NCBI RefSeq assembly: GCF_012273895.1
Contig: NC_052102.1
Location: 4,486,917 to 4,550,916 of the forward strand
DNA: 64,000 nt
Source: Zerene cesonia
Lineage: Eukaryota; Arthropoda; Insecta; Lepidoptera; Pieridae
Direction: 5' to 3'
Shown here in pieces: positions 1-12,002 of the stretch. The notes below the pieces were generated by a model that made no database searches, had not been told where the DNA came from, and saw nothing but the letters and a program-made list of their open reading frames with translations. The translations under genes and the position numbers were made by a program. Numbering within the stretch: the stretch's first letter is position 1; each line of letters opens with the position of its first letter.

Positions 1-2687
1 GCATTGGTGACAGTTATTGTAGATTATTATTAGATAGAACGTACACGATAGTACGTTTGCACAATTAAATATATATTCTGAGACGATAGTTGTAAGCTAC
101 TTAGTAGAACTACGCCGAACCGCGTAGCTAATAATGCTGGCAGTTGCACCGTATGTGAGGTAAACTGCTGCAATGATACTTGTTATCAATCACAATGTAG
201 ACCTAGCTATATATGTAGCTTTATCATTACCATCCATAAACACTGAAAAATGGAATATCAGGATATAATGGACATAATTTTGTTAAAATGTTACTAGATA
301 TATACGTACCATTTTAATATTATTCCATTTAAAATTCAGATTTTAATCAGATGCTATTATTGTCAAGCTTCACGCATGTTAAGATAAAAATTAATGTGTT
401 ACATGTTAATGACGTTTGGCACTGTGTTATTGATTTATCTTGCTATTGTACTTTGACGCATTCTTGCGAATAGCGAATACACAAATGCAAGTGAACTCGC
501 TATTTAAATTCGGGTTTTCGGACAACTGTACTGCACAACTCACGAATATGTGAGCAACTTTCAGAATATTATGCTGATAGCTATGCACGGTTGTTTTAAC
601 GAGTAACTTGCTAAATACTTTTATATTCCATTACATTATACTTTATCATTGCTTTTGGTAAAATGATAAAAGAAAATATTTTAATTTGAGACTTGAGTAT
701 TGGACAAGCTTTTTTTGTTTTTAGGGTAGGTGTGACAATAAAACACAATTAACTTTAAAATTGATTTAATTAGAGTAGAACATTTTACAGGATAATAGTT
801 GCAAACAATAAGAGAAATAAAAGATGTAACAAAATAATTTCAGTATTTAATTCGCGTTAGAAAAGTGGGTGGTATTTAAAGACTCGAATGCCTATGATTC
901 TAATTAAGAACCTTTCATGGCATGGCACTAGTCCTCATACATACTCCTATCATCCTCAATATAAGTACACATATGACACTGAAGAATCGTAAAAAAATTA
1001 CAGATCAAATATGTACATCTATATTCAAAACAGTCGTAACACAATTTGGACATCATAACAACATCGGACTGGTTAACACTGTATAAAATGTTAAACTTAG
1101 AAACAACCAAAACGGTAACACAAGGCAACTCTGAAGAAACACCCCAGACCGGTGTTGCCAAATGCCTTTTAGTGACATCACACATTTCTTGCATAAATCG
1201 CGCAATCACCATCCCTATCAGTGATGCTCACAGACTAGCAGACACTCTAGAAATACATTTATTAAATTGTCACATAATGTTTAAATTAATAAAGCTCTTT
1301 TAGACTTTCGAAATTATAAGTTATTGCCAATTTAAACATCGTTCATTGTGTTTTACTATTGTAGGAAACTAGCGCGTAATGTTTTACATTGACGCCGATA
1401 AAATAGTTGTAAATCCGATAAAACATTATACACAAAAAGGCACTGTCCTTCTAGAGAACATGTAATAAATATTATTGTGCTGGCAGTTGTAAAAAGACAA
1501 TATAGTCCTTATTCATTAATAATTTTACATTTTACTTTACCGTCAAATAAAAAAGCAGTTTATTGATACTTGTGTTTGATAATTGGATAAAATTGCCAGC
1601 AATCTGAGATTCCAAATTATCATAATTTACGCACAAAGGGTACAACTGCTTATCGCGTTTCATATTTTAACAACGGATGGAACTGCATTTTACTATAATT
1701 AAAGTAAATGGAAAAGAGCCTTTAATTACATATGTACAAGAATGTAACCTTGAGATCCGAAGGCAATGCATCTTTTTATTCACCACAAAGGAAAATCGAA
1801 ACGCAACTAATGATTGAAAAATGTTTCCATTATAAATCGTAAAGTAAATTTCTATATACTAATTTATTTTTAAATGTTTATTTACCATTAAGGTAACAAA
1901 TAGTACTAATTGCACCTTGTCTACAATTTTGAGTTTGTTTATAAAATATAGAAAAATGTTCCAGTTTCAATAGAAATCATTAAAATATTAAATTTGTCTG
2001 GATTTTCAATCGTGACGAATAAAAAGCAGTTAGCACCAATATGGCGTCCTTAGACCTCTACCGCGTTAAGGGGATCAACACCAACCATTGTTTAGTTAAT
2101 TCGCGCCCATGTTTACAAAATATCTTTGATATTCATTTACATACATCACCACGTATACTACCGATCATACATCTCCTTTTGTTCTCCTTACAAAAAATTA
2201 AAATAATTTATAAAATTCACAATCCCTTGCACGTGTGCATGCCTATAATAACATACGTCGACTTTCATACAATCTCACTTTCGTGTCACATAAGTAAAGA
2301 TACCACAGCCACTGTCTGTATCTATAATACCAAATAGGAAAATGCTTTGATATTCATTTTACATATTGTAGATTAATATGGAAAGATTATGGTGAGGCAT
2401 ATATAATAATTATATCAAGAATACAGCGCTAGGTGCATTAGCTTTGTCTGAATTACCAATCATACATGCCTACAAAAAAAAAAGGAAAAAAAACAAGGAA
2501 AAGTTTGTAATAATACAGTTTTTACAAAGTTTAACGAAATAAATAATAATAACGGAGAAAAAAAATGGTATAAGAAATGAAGTATCAATAAATATCATGT
2601 CAGCAGTAAGACCAAAATAAATTAACAAATTATGAATGCACCTATCGACTTACAATAAATGACATGATATGACCTCCCAATTAATAA
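1..2687. other. AT-rich stretch without a recognisable gene
   Basis: Both strands contain only short open frames with no family resemblance; the two overlapping ones near 928-1303 oppose each other and neither has splice context. The sequence is mostly unique, AT-rich and free of obvious mobile-element copies. That would fit a long 3' untranslated region of a minus-strand gene ending at the candidate exon near 2688-2757, but this is inference. No RNA gene was seen. Confidence 0.5.
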
Positions 2688-2757
2688 TTATATTTTTATC
2701 CTGGGGTAGCTTGTTTGTAACTTGGTTACATCACTATTGCTCCTCGATGTTTCAAAT
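2688..2757 (-). CDS. possible terminal coding exon of an unidentified gene
   Basis: On the minus strand a pyrimidine-rich tract ending in TTTCAG (just above 2757) is followed by an open frame of about 22 codons to a TAA at 2688-2690 (residues include ETSRSNSDV and TSYPRIKI). A second frame from the same acceptor also ends early (LKHRGAIVM then stop), so the frame is uncertain. I do not recognise either peptide. The upstream exons would have to lie in or beyond the 3509-4508 gap, or this contig may be misplaced. This is a weak call from splice-site appearance only. Confidence 0.15.
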
Positions 2758-3434
2758 CTGAAACAAGAAAAAGGATTAAAATATTTGATGATGAAATCAT
2801 AGTGATGATATTTGAAATTGAACTGAAAATATAACCCACTCAAACTTAACCTTTAAAATTTATCGTAAGTTGGACCAATCAATACAACTTTTGTTAAATG
2901 TAAAAAGATTGAAAATAAAAAATTTTGAAATTATCACCAATTGAAATTTATACTTTTTAAATTTTATACATTATTATTTAAAAAAAAAATTATTTATGTC
3001 ATGCGTACTGGTACACCCATGAACATTAGGCACTACCTCTGCGAATGCAGAGCATATTAATATTTATGTAGATAGTAAATCTACAAACATTCGCAAAATA
3101 TACTTACAATTATTTGATACGTTAATTTAATAACTCAATAATGTTTACTATGTACATATAACCACATGTAACCATTAAAATCAGTTTTTTCGATTTAGTT
3201 TTCGCGCTTAGAACGCTTATTTTCCTAGTTAAAACTAGTTGTAGGGAAATAGGTAACGCATTCATATGAAAAACTGCTTTAAAATATAACTTACATCTAT
3301 TATAAAAATCGTTTACTCGTGTTGATAACAAAAATTATACAGTTCCGATTATCCGATTATTTATCCTGATAATCAATGTAAAGTAACTGGGTTTCGGTCA
3401 GTTAAAATACTAATCAATTTGATAAAATTTATCC

Positions 3435-3508
3435 ATAGTATTTTCTTGTGTTTGGTTTCACGCGAGTATTATACATTTAGAAATTAAAAACTTTTCAACG
3501 GATTTTAA
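3435..3508. repeat. interspersed repeat, family E, cut by gap
   Basis: About 70 bases (attttcttgtgtttgg, then gcgagtattatacattta, then cttttcaacggattttaa) match 15492-15570 with only a few differences. Both copies stand next to an assembly gap, so the rest of the element probably caused the break. The fuller copy continues into acccgacgtttcgaacac, a string I associate with abundant lepidopteran repeats; class unresolved. Confidence 0.7.
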
Positions 3509-4508
3509 NNNNNNNNNNNNNNNNNNNNNNNNNNNNNNNNNNNNNNNNNNNNNNNNNNNNNNNNNNNNNNNNNNNNNNNNNNNNNNNNNNNNNNNNNNNN
3601 NNNNNNNNNNNNNNNNNNNNNNNNNNNNNNNNNNNNNNNNNNNNNNNNNNNNNNNNNNNNNNNNNNNNNNNNNNNNNNNNNNNNNNNNNNNNNNNNNNNN
3701 NNNNNNNNNNNNNNNNNNNNNNNNNNNNNNNNNNNNNNNNNNNNNNNNNNNNNNNNNNNNNNNNNNNNNNNNNNNNNNNNNNNNNNNNNNNNNNNNNNNN
3801 NNNNNNNNNNNNNNNNNNNNNNNNNNNNNNNNNNNNNNNNNNNNNNNNNNNNNNNNNNNNNNNNNNNNNNNNNNNNNNNNNNNNNNNNNNNNNNNNNNNN
3901 NNNNNNNNNNNNNNNNNNNNNNNNNNNNNNNNNNNNNNNNNNNNNNNNNNNNNNNNNNNNNNNNNNNNNNNNNNNNNNNNNNNNNNNNNNNNNNNNNNNN
4001 NNNNNNNNNNNNNNNNNNNNNNNNNNNNNNNNNNNNNNNNNNNNNNNNNNNNNNNNNNNNNNNNNNNNNNNNNNNNNNNNNNNNNNNNNNNNNNNNNNNN
4101 NNNNNNNNNNNNNNNNNNNNNNNNNNNNNNNNNNNNNNNNNNNNNNNNNNNNNNNNNNNNNNNNNNNNNNNNNNNNNNNNNNNNNNNNNNNNNNNNNNNN
4201 NNNNNNNNNNNNNNNNNNNNNNNNNNNNNNNNNNNNNNNNNNNNNNNNNNNNNNNNNNNNNNNNNNNNNNNNNNNNNNNNNNNNNNNNNNNNNNNNNNNN
4301 NNNNNNNNNNNNNNNNNNNNNNNNNNNNNNNNNNNNNNNNNNNNNNNNNNNNNNNNNNNNNNNNNNNNNNNNNNNNNNNNNNNNNNNNNNNNNNNNNNNN
4401 NNNNNNNNNNNNNNNNNNNNNNNNNNNNNNNNNNNNNNNNNNNNNNNNNNNNNNNNNNNNNNNNNNNNNNNNNNNNNNNNNNNNNNNNNNNNNNNNNNNN
4501 NNNNNNNN
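3509..4508. other. assembly gap, 1000 N
   Basis: A run of exactly 1000 N, so a scaffold gap of nominal length. The left flank ends inside a family E repeat. Open frames running through it are artefacts. Confidence 0.99.
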
Positions 4509-4780
4509 TACAAAAATTGTTGTTTGTGAACTACCTCCACCTATTTCTCCGCAGTTGGTATGTGGAGTATTTTTCTGGATGTTGGCTGTATTATGCTGAC
4601 AGCAGAAGACACTATCAGCCAATGCCATAGCTATGTTAATAATATGATAATTGCGTGTTCGATATTGGAACACGCACAGTGAAGGGTTCACATACACAGA
4701 CAAAATATATGTAGATTGTATTGATTTATTTGCTATTCACAAACAAATCTATACACATCCATAAGTAATAATATAAGTAT

Positions 4781-4991
4781 ACTAGCCTACTTTCTACTAA
4801 TATTATAAATGCGAAAGTTTGTAAGGATGTGTGTGTGTTTGTTGCTCTTTCACGCAAAAACTACTGAGCCCATTGTAATGAAATTTGGTACGTAGACAGC
4901 TGTACAACTGGAATAACATACAGGCAACTTTTTATCCCGATATTCCTACGGGATACGGACTTACGCGGTTGAAACCGCGGGGCGCAGCTAG
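4781..4991 (-). repeat. interspersed repeat, family A (minus)
   Basis: Near-complete copy read on the minus strand. It contains the reverse complements of cgcgtaagtccgtatcccgt, ccaaatttcattacaatgg and actttcgcatttataata. The same family occurs at 12363-12563, 20100-20176, 21177-21253, 46283-46490 and 49222-49417. It is a short non-coding dispersed element; whether it is a SINE, a MITE/Helitron derivative or a LINE tail cannot be decided from this window. Confidence 0.8.
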
Positions 4992-5487
4992 ACAGTGATA
5001 AAAATAAGCCCTAGATGTAATTTTATATCAGAGTGTACACTGCGAATGTTATAATTGTGCTCTGTAGTCTTAACAATGAATGAATTCTATTGAAGGGGAC
5101 TACATGAGCCACAAACATTGTGTTTAAAAGATTACAATTGAAAGTCGTTTTAAAGTCACTACTGGTATATATTTCGCATGCACCAGTAACAAAAAGAAAG
5201 TGCGAAAAGGTGTATTATATACTATATTTAGTTGTGTAAAGTAAAATATTATTATTGTTCATTTGTTTGTGCTAAGTTATCCCATGGAAGCATTTAATCG
5301 AGATAGAAGTATTCCATTCCCAAGTCAGCTCACCCAGTTACCCTGTTTGTATACCACATTCATCAAAATCCGTTCAGTAGTTTCAGCGTGATGGACGGGC
5401 CAACAAACAATCACGTTTCAATATTAGTGTGAAGTGTGATATGTATATAGTGTGATAGTGTGATAGCCGATCACAGAGTCGCCGCAC
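4992..5487. other. spacer / likely importin beta 3' region
   Basis: Follows the importin beta stop on the minus strand and probably holds its 3' untranslated region. A possible minus-strand AATAAA is at 4725-4730, but it lies beyond a repeat copy. Around 5300-5420 there is a decayed dispersed-repeat fragment (atccgttcagtagtttcag, gatggacgggccaacaaac). No gene was seen. Confidence 0.5.
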
Positions 5488-8400
5488 TCACCAGCTCACG
5501 AGCGGCGCCTGCTGCTTGAGCTTGCGGATCTCCTTGGCGGCCCAGTTGGCGAGCGTCTTGGTGCGCTGCGTGCGCGACTTGCGCGCCGCCTGCAGCAGGT
5601 CCAGCAGCGGCTTGGTCTCGAGCAGCGGGATCACGCGGCCGCCGAACACCGTGCACAGGTCGCCCGTGAGCCCCGCGATCACCGACATGTGCCCGTCGGT
5701 GCGCTCCGGCTCCGACGCCACTTGCACCATGAAGCTCACGATCGCGGGCACGTGCGGCTCCACCAGCGCCACGTCCGATCGCACCTGGGGACCGTCGCGT
5801 ATTGTATACTAGCTGCGCCCCGCAGCTTTACCGGCGCTCGTTTGTGGTCGACCTTATGTAATATAGCTTATAGCCATTCTCAATAAATAATTTTCAATTC
5901 GAACCGATAGTTCCTGATCTTAATGTGATAAATCAAACATATAGATTCATAGGTTTCATAATAGTAGTAAAGAATATAGATGAAAATGTATACTTTAGTT
6001 CTAGCTAGAGGCTACTTCATTTGTGTGGTACCAGAATACATACTGGTAAATAGGCTTTTCAAAGTCTTGCAAATAGCCATTGCATTGAAAAGCATATGAT
6101 TACACAGTAATTCAGTTAGTTTTATTTAAAGCTCTCTTGATATATAATAAGAAAAAAAAATAATGGTGTATATAGAAGAATATAAAATACTAGCTTTCTG
6201 CCTGCAGGACGCTCATGGGACATGAATCTCCAACTTCCTAACTATCTCCATAACACAAAAATCATAGTTTAAATAGTTCCATTGTGACGAGAAAGAAAGA
6301 CAAACAAACACATATTAAAATAGAATTTAAATGAATAAAAAAATCATCAAACATTTTGAATCATACCTCTCCGTCTACACCCTTCAATCCCTGAATGATT
6401 CCTGTGTAAGCTTCCAGGATACTTTCTCGGAGTTCTCCAAGATATTCAACCATGTCATAATCATTGCGATCTACTTGAATGGTGCTGGCCTGAAAAAAAC
6501 ATTATATATCATATTTCTATCATCTAAGAATGAATATTCTTCTATCGTATTTCTAAGAGTTACACTTAATGTGATGTAAATTATCTTAAAAAGTTTACCT
6601 GCAGCAGCATTTGCATTACAACATCAAAATATTTCTTGAAGTCAGGTCCAATACTCAAAGCAATATCACCAAATACAGACAAAATTTGTGGCTTCACTGA
6701 GCGATGGATGGTGGGATCACTCAAATTTTGCAACAACAAACAAATAATTTCATCACAATATGGAAGCACCTGTAAATATTTTAAAAGTAATTAGTAACAT
6801 ATTTATTTAAAATACGAATTATCATGTGTTTATTGTTCAATATGCAATATCCTACCTTGCTCTTTAGTGCACGACAAATGTCGCCAGTTAGCCCAACAGC
6901 TGCTATGCATACTTGATATTCTTGGTGATTCTTTAAACCAACATACAGATATTGTTTAAATGCATTCATATACTTGAGGAACCCTTCACCTAAAACTTCT
7001 ACCAGCGTCGACACCGCCATCAGGGCGTCTTCTTGAACGCCACCAGCTTTACCTGCATTTCCAGCAAACATTGTTAAGAGAGCAGTCATTATAGCGTCCG
7101 ATATTTGTGGTGCATCTTCTGGTGTCATTTTACGGAGGACTGATTGTAAGGTCGCACATAAGAGACTCTGAAGATCATTGAACTGAGAACGATCTGCCTG
7201 ACTAGATATGTGGTTCTCCATTTGTAAGACTTGTTGCAGTCGCTCCAAAATGACCATAGTTGTTTTTTGGACGGTAACATAACAATCAGTAGGTGAATTT
7301 TTAACCATTTCCATGAGAGCTTCATATGCAGCTGATCGTAAGCTATGTTGCGCCGCATCTTGACGGTCAGTAGTCTCAAGTAGTCGCTGGATAATAAAAT
7401 CGAAATATGTTGACATGCAGTATGTTTTTGGTTTGCTATCATCTCCACAATCGGCCGCATCATAAGCTGCTTCAGCTAATCCTGTGAATGCCCAACAAAC
7501 ATTAGCAGCAACTCTTGGTTCTGCTTTGAGACCATTGACAAGACTTTCAAGCAAGGGTTTGAGATATGTTTCATTGATAGCAGCTTCAGGAACAATTTCA
7601 CAAATCCTTCCAAATGTCCAGGCAGCAGTATCTCTAACTGCCACACTAGTGTCATACATGGCTTCAATTAAAGTAGACATAGCATTTTCTACTAGGGGTT
7701 TCAGAGTATTTGCTTCAAGTCCTCCCAAAATGGAACCAAAAGCCATTAGTGCGGCTTCTCTGTATCGCCAATTTTCATTTTTGATGTTGGCATTGATGAA
7801 AGGTAAAACATGTGGGACAATTTCGTCTTCACAGCAATTTGAAAGGAGCATCAAACAAACAGATGCAGCTTTGGATGGATTCCACTCCAGTTCATCTTCA
7901 GAATCATCTTGCTTGGTGAGTTTTTGCATGAGGACTGGTGCAATATATTGCAGAGCTCCTCTTGCATAAAACCTTGATGTTCTAGCTGGTGGTCGACCTG
8001 TCAAAACAAAATTAACCACATTATGAAAGATTAAAACAAAAACACCTATCAGTCCACCTCAGCCTCTCCTGTGGTACAATTGTAGCCTAAAGAAATCAAG
8101 GCTCAAATTACTTTTTTTAATTTTTAAATTGACTCAGCAGATCCTTTAATAGATGCATTCAAAGTAACCAACTCTTCAGCTTCTTAAAATATTAAAATTA
8201 GAAAAAATAAAACCAGACAATACTCACCCACTTCAGCAGCTTCTGCTTCTTCAATAGCCAAATCAATTTCTTCATCACTTACGTTCGACCAAAACTCAAT
8301 ACCTTGCAATGATATTTCATCTGTATCTGATTTCATGGCTTCTAATGTAATCGGAAATAGAGCTTGACCCATATATGGTTCCATATATTGATAATACAAA

Positions 8401-10096
8401 GATAATATCTTTACCTATAATAAAACGAAAGCAATGTTACTTTAATTAAAATTAAAATTTGAAAAGGAAAAATTTGAAATGAAAAGTATATGGTATATAT
8501 ATGATGAGCTACTTCACCAATTGTAATTTTATATGTTGCTATTTGCTCAAATACACACATGAAATAGCTTTGTGTATCTATAATAAAAAAATAATTTGTG
8601 AATACTCACTAAGCATTGAAGAGCTGCAACATTTATTCTCATATCTGGTGATTGAGTTGCTTCACAAACAACCTCCATGATAAAGTTACGTTCATTCTCT
8701 TTATCAAAATTTGCTTTAGTAAATTCTAAAGAGTTGAGAAGAGCTTGTGTTGCAGCAAGGCGGACATGATTACTGGGCTCAGTTGACCTCATACCATGGA
8801 TAATGGCAGTTAAAATAGGATTACTTTGTTCAGTTAAAACCTCAGCATCTATTTCCTGGCATATATAACCTGACAAAATAGCAGTTTATGAGATAATGAA
8901 GTTTTTATTTATGACATGAGATAATAACAATTTTAAAATCTTAGATCAATAGCATAATTTTTTGAAATGGTTTGAATGAATTGTATGATACATTTAAATA
9001 TTTTTTATTTAAGTTATACATAATTCTATACTGACCAATAGCTTCTAATGTAGCTTCCTTTTTAAGTTCAGTTGATTGAGCATTTACTACATTTTCTACA
9101 AGAATAGGTATGAGATCATTCCACTGTCCCACTGGAAGTTCTGCAACTGCGACATATGCCACACACTGTGCAGCAGAACTAGGCCTACTATTTTCTGTAC
9201 CTATTGCAGCTAAGATCTAAAAAAGACAAGTACATACATGATAAACATTATATTTTAAACAAGATTAGATTTTATTTGATATAAAATTAATTTCCCATTA
9301 GACCTTGAGAGACTACAATTAAAATCTTACAAAGCACTTAATAATTTTGATTTTCTTACATTTTTCTTTATGTATAGCCTAACATCTTCTGGTAAGGCTA
9401 ACCATCTTTCTTGATACTGTTGTTTGAATGTAGGGTCCTTTGAAGTGAGGTGGTTCTTTAGCTGTAACCCCGCAGCCATTCGCGCCACCTGACTATTTCC
9501 ACCTTGCACCAGGACATCAGATAGCATTTTGATGAAAGTTGTGAAATTCGTGACAGCTGCATGTTCGAGGTATTTCTCAGCAGCTTCCAATTCATTTCGA
9601 TCTGAAAACGATTGAAAAATATGGTCGTGATAACGATTAGACAATGAAATGTAATTAGAAAGTAAGGCTAAGACAGTTACGTAGAGGTTATTTTCGACCG
9701 AGTCGGAACATTTATAAAAGTGGAATATTATAGGAAAATTATCTAGCTTACGCTTTTTATTAGTACGTCGGTGTTCAAAGATTGTATTGTTCCGAAAAAG
9801 CTAATCATACGAACTAGAAACTTCGTTACTGTCAACTAGGACATGTCACATTTATTATTTTTTTATTAATTCTACTATTATTAAATTTCTCTCAAATTTA
9901 AATATGTAAGACCGCATTCAGAAAAATAAATGGCTATTCATAAATAAGTTTTACATAGCTATTCTACTCTTACATGCTACGTGCAATAGTCATTTGACAA
10001 TAAAGAAGCGCCATGCTCGTAGAATTAACGTTACTTACCAGGAGATATAGTCTTTTCTAATACTTGAATAAGCGATATCGTCGATCCCGTATGCAT
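5488..10096 (-). CDS. Fs(2)Ket: importin subunit beta (karyopherin beta-1, Ketel)
   Basis: Nuclear import receptor that binds cargo through importin alpha or directly, contacts FG nucleoporins, and releases cargo on Ran-GTP binding. Coding exons in transcript order: 10096-10039, 9601-9360, 9216-9036, 8869-8610, 8414-8228, 7997-6856, 6769-6599, 6489-6367, 5784-5488. All junctions are GT-AG with matching phases and sum to 886 residues, close to the roughly 876 of animal importin beta. The start is MHTGSTISLIQVLEKTISPD. Helical HEAT repeats run throughout; recognisable stretches are SVKPQILSVFGDIA, YDMVEYLGELRE, LEAYTGIIQGLKG and, near the end, TLANWAAKEIRKLK. The acidic stretch DDSEDELEWNP sits before a HEAT helix. 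Oddity: the last exon is far richer in GC than all others. Its stop (VSW then TGA) overlaps a perfect-looking donor, GTGAGT, so an alternative tail is conceivable, but the family normally ends about here. Confidence 0.96.
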
Positions 10097-10483
10097 TTTG
10101 TATCACTGTTATCTAAATCAACTTATAACTACTAGATAAATCTAACGAAAGATGAAAAAAATTTTAACCGGCACACGACGAACGAACTCTTTCAGTTCAC
10201 AAAAGTAACAAATTTATTGCCATAAACAATTTTTCTTTATGCACGGAGCATTCATTGCCATTTTAAAAATAAGACATAATTTTGAATCTAACCGAATTTA
10301 ACTCGAAGGCTAATTAGAAACGCCATAGAAATTGTAATAAAAAATTATTGAATGAAGTAGCAAGTATTTTAATATGGACTTATAGTATGTCGTATATCTG
10401 AGGGTAAGGTAAATATTTTATGTATCAAAATAGAAATTTATGTTTTTGGGCCCTTGTTTAAGTTTTCAATATTTTTATAATTG

Positions 10484-10600
10484 ACTAGCTGTTAGCCCCG
10501 GTTTCACCCGGGGTACATATATAGCCTATGTCATTCAGTGTAATTGCAGTTTTCTGATGGTGAAAGAATTTTTGAAATCTAAAATAGATCTAAAGTAGGG
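10484..10600 (+). repeat. interspersed repeat, family B
   Basis: Starts actagctgttagccccggtt and contains ggtacatatatagcctatgt and gatggtgaaagaattttt. It matches 17926-18090 and, inverted, 23279-23437; shorter remnants are near 19460-19495 and 21860-21900. Non-coding short dispersed element of unresolved class. Confidence 0.75.
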
Positions 10601-10635
10601 ATTAAATGAAAAATTAAATTTATATATATATATAT

Positions 10636-10822
10636 ATTTTTTTATGTCATAGCGGGCAACTGGGCTGGTGGTTGATGTTAAGCGATCACCACCGCCCATG
10701 AACATTCGCAGAGGTAGCTGCGAAGGTGTTGCCCACTTTTAAGGGGTAAGGGAAAAGGAAAGGATTAACGACTGGAAAGAAGGAATGAACTGGGACGGGT
10801 GAGGAAAAGGAAATAGGCCTAT
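10636..10822 (-). repeat. SINE-like element, family S (minus)
   Basis: Reverse-orientation copy of the element that reads gcggtggtagcgcttaccat and ends in gacataaaaaa in plus copies. Shared blocks here are gcgatcaccaccgcccatga, acattcgcagaggta and the aaggaaaaggaaa tract. The A-rich end suggests retroposition. Other copies are at 28655, 50896, 57368, 57570 and 59745. Confidence 0.8.
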
Positions 10823-11160
10823 ATATACAGATTTTTTACATTTTTAACAAAGCACGCCTATTTTATTTGGAAATCATTTGAAATTTACAATCATGTTTCT
10901 GACTTATTACAAACTGACAGGATAAACAGAATAACTGATGCGAAACCAATGGAATGTCTGAAAACTGCGATAACTACTATTTTAAGAAAAACAATTTGAA
11001 AATGTTGTAAATTGTAATGTTGTAGTACTGTGAATAGGTTGCATATTAAACAATACTCTCTATGGTTGAACAACTATGTGAAGTCTCGTAGCCAAGCCAT
11101 TAAATCTTAATAATAAAAAAATCTATGATGTGAATGTCATTTCAAAATTGACATTTGGCA

Positions 11161-11186
11161 TCTTTTGCTTCTCTCACGTCTTTTCA
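11161..11186 (+). promoter_or_regulatory. candidate pyrimidine-rich start region (TOP-like) of RpS18
   Basis: The string tcttttgcttctctcacgtc lies about 50-75 bases before the ATG. Ribosomal protein mRNAs typically start at a C within such a polypyrimidine run, which mediates growth-dependent translation. The exact start cannot be fixed without 5' end data. Confidence 0.35.
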
Positions 11187-11235
11187 TGTTGACAGGTGAA
11201 CTTTAAAATACGCGAGCCGACAAAAATAAACGAAA

Positions 11236-11991
11236 ATGGTATAAAATCTATTTTATATTTTAGAATCATTCAGTGAAAACTATTTCTTAAATGAAATATG
11301 TGTGTTGTATTAAGTAATTATGAATGTGAAGTGTTTATTTTTGAGAAAAAATCAAATGTTGTTTTTCTTTCCAGTCGCTCGTCATCCCTGATAAGTTTCA
11401 ACATATTCTTCGTATTATGAATACGAACATTGATGGCAAACGTAAAGTTATGTTTGCCATGACTGCTATTAAGGGAGTTGGTCGCAGATATTCCAACATC
11501 GTATTGAAAAAAGCTGATATCGACCTCGACAAGCGTGCTGGAGAATGCACAGAAGAAGAGGTATGTAAACATAATTTGTTATTCTTTTGTTAAGTCACTA
11601 GTTTCTTATGTCGTTCAAATATTCTGTTGTTATCTAATTGGGTATTACTAGCTTTCGCGAAGTAAAACATAAATTATCTAAACTTTAAAGGTTATAATTA
11701 TTATCATTCTTCATCTTTCAGGTTGAAAAAATCATCACCATAATGTCAAATCCCAGGCAGTACAAAATTCCTGACTGGTTCTTAAATAGACAAAAAGACA
11801 TTGTTGATGGTAAATACAGCCAGCTTACATCATCCAACTTGGACTCAAAACTCCGTGAAGATTTGGAGAGACTGAAGAAGATCCGTGCTCACAGAGGTAT
11901 GCGTCACTACTGGGGTCTACGTGTACGTGGTCAGCACACCAAGACAACTGGCAGACGAGGCAGAACTGTGGGTGTATCTAAGAAGAAGTAA
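11236..11991 (+). CDS. RpS18: 40S ribosomal protein S18
   Basis: Structural protein of the small ribosomal subunit (uS13 family), located at the head near the bridge to the large subunit. Coding exons are 11236-11238, 11375-11560 and 11722-11991, giving 152 residues, the usual length in animals. The first coding exon contributes only the ATG; the intron donor follows immediately (ATG then gtataa). The protein begins MSLVIPDKFQHILRIMNTNI, contains AIKGVGRRYSNIVLKKADID, and ends with the conserved basic tail RGQHTKTTGRRGRTVGVSKK plus a final lysine. A pyrimidine-rich stretch upstream is a likely transcription start. AATAAA lies five bases after the stop, so the 3' untranslated region is very short, as is common for ribosomal protein genes. 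Nothing is broken. Confidence 0.98.
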
Positions 11992-11996
11992 ACATC

Positions 11997-12002
11997 AATA
12001 AA
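11997..12002 (+). terminator. polyadenylation signal of RpS18
   Basis: AATAAA immediately downstream of the RpS18 stop codon; a GT-rich stretch (aaagtgttcttatttctgg) follows about 20 bases later. Confidence 0.7.

Larger units (their letters stand above)
10097..11160. other. intergenic region between importin beta and RpS18 (divergent promoters)
   Basis: The two genes are transcribed away from each other, so their promoters must lie here. The minus-strand importin 5' leader probably starts within about 100 bases of 10096. The middle holds two dispersed repeats (10484-10600 and 10636-10822) and a short (TA)n tract near 10620. No further gene was seen. Confidence 0.6.

Noticed and set aside
928..1303. 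Two overlapping opposite-strand frames of 94 and 85 codons
   Set aside because: No family resemblance, no splice or codon-bias support; they are expected by chance in this length.
3458..4703. Long open frames (more than 300 codons) across the N runs here and at 20159-21194, 25616-26678 and 60869-61930
   Set aside because: They consist almost entirely of unknown bases; the few real flanking codons carry no signal.
7484..7969. 161-codon plus-strand frame
   Set aside because: It is the antisense shadow of the largest importin beta exon.
11318..11572. 84-codon minus-strand frame
   Set aside because: Antisense of RpS18 exon 2, which is unambiguous on the plus strand.
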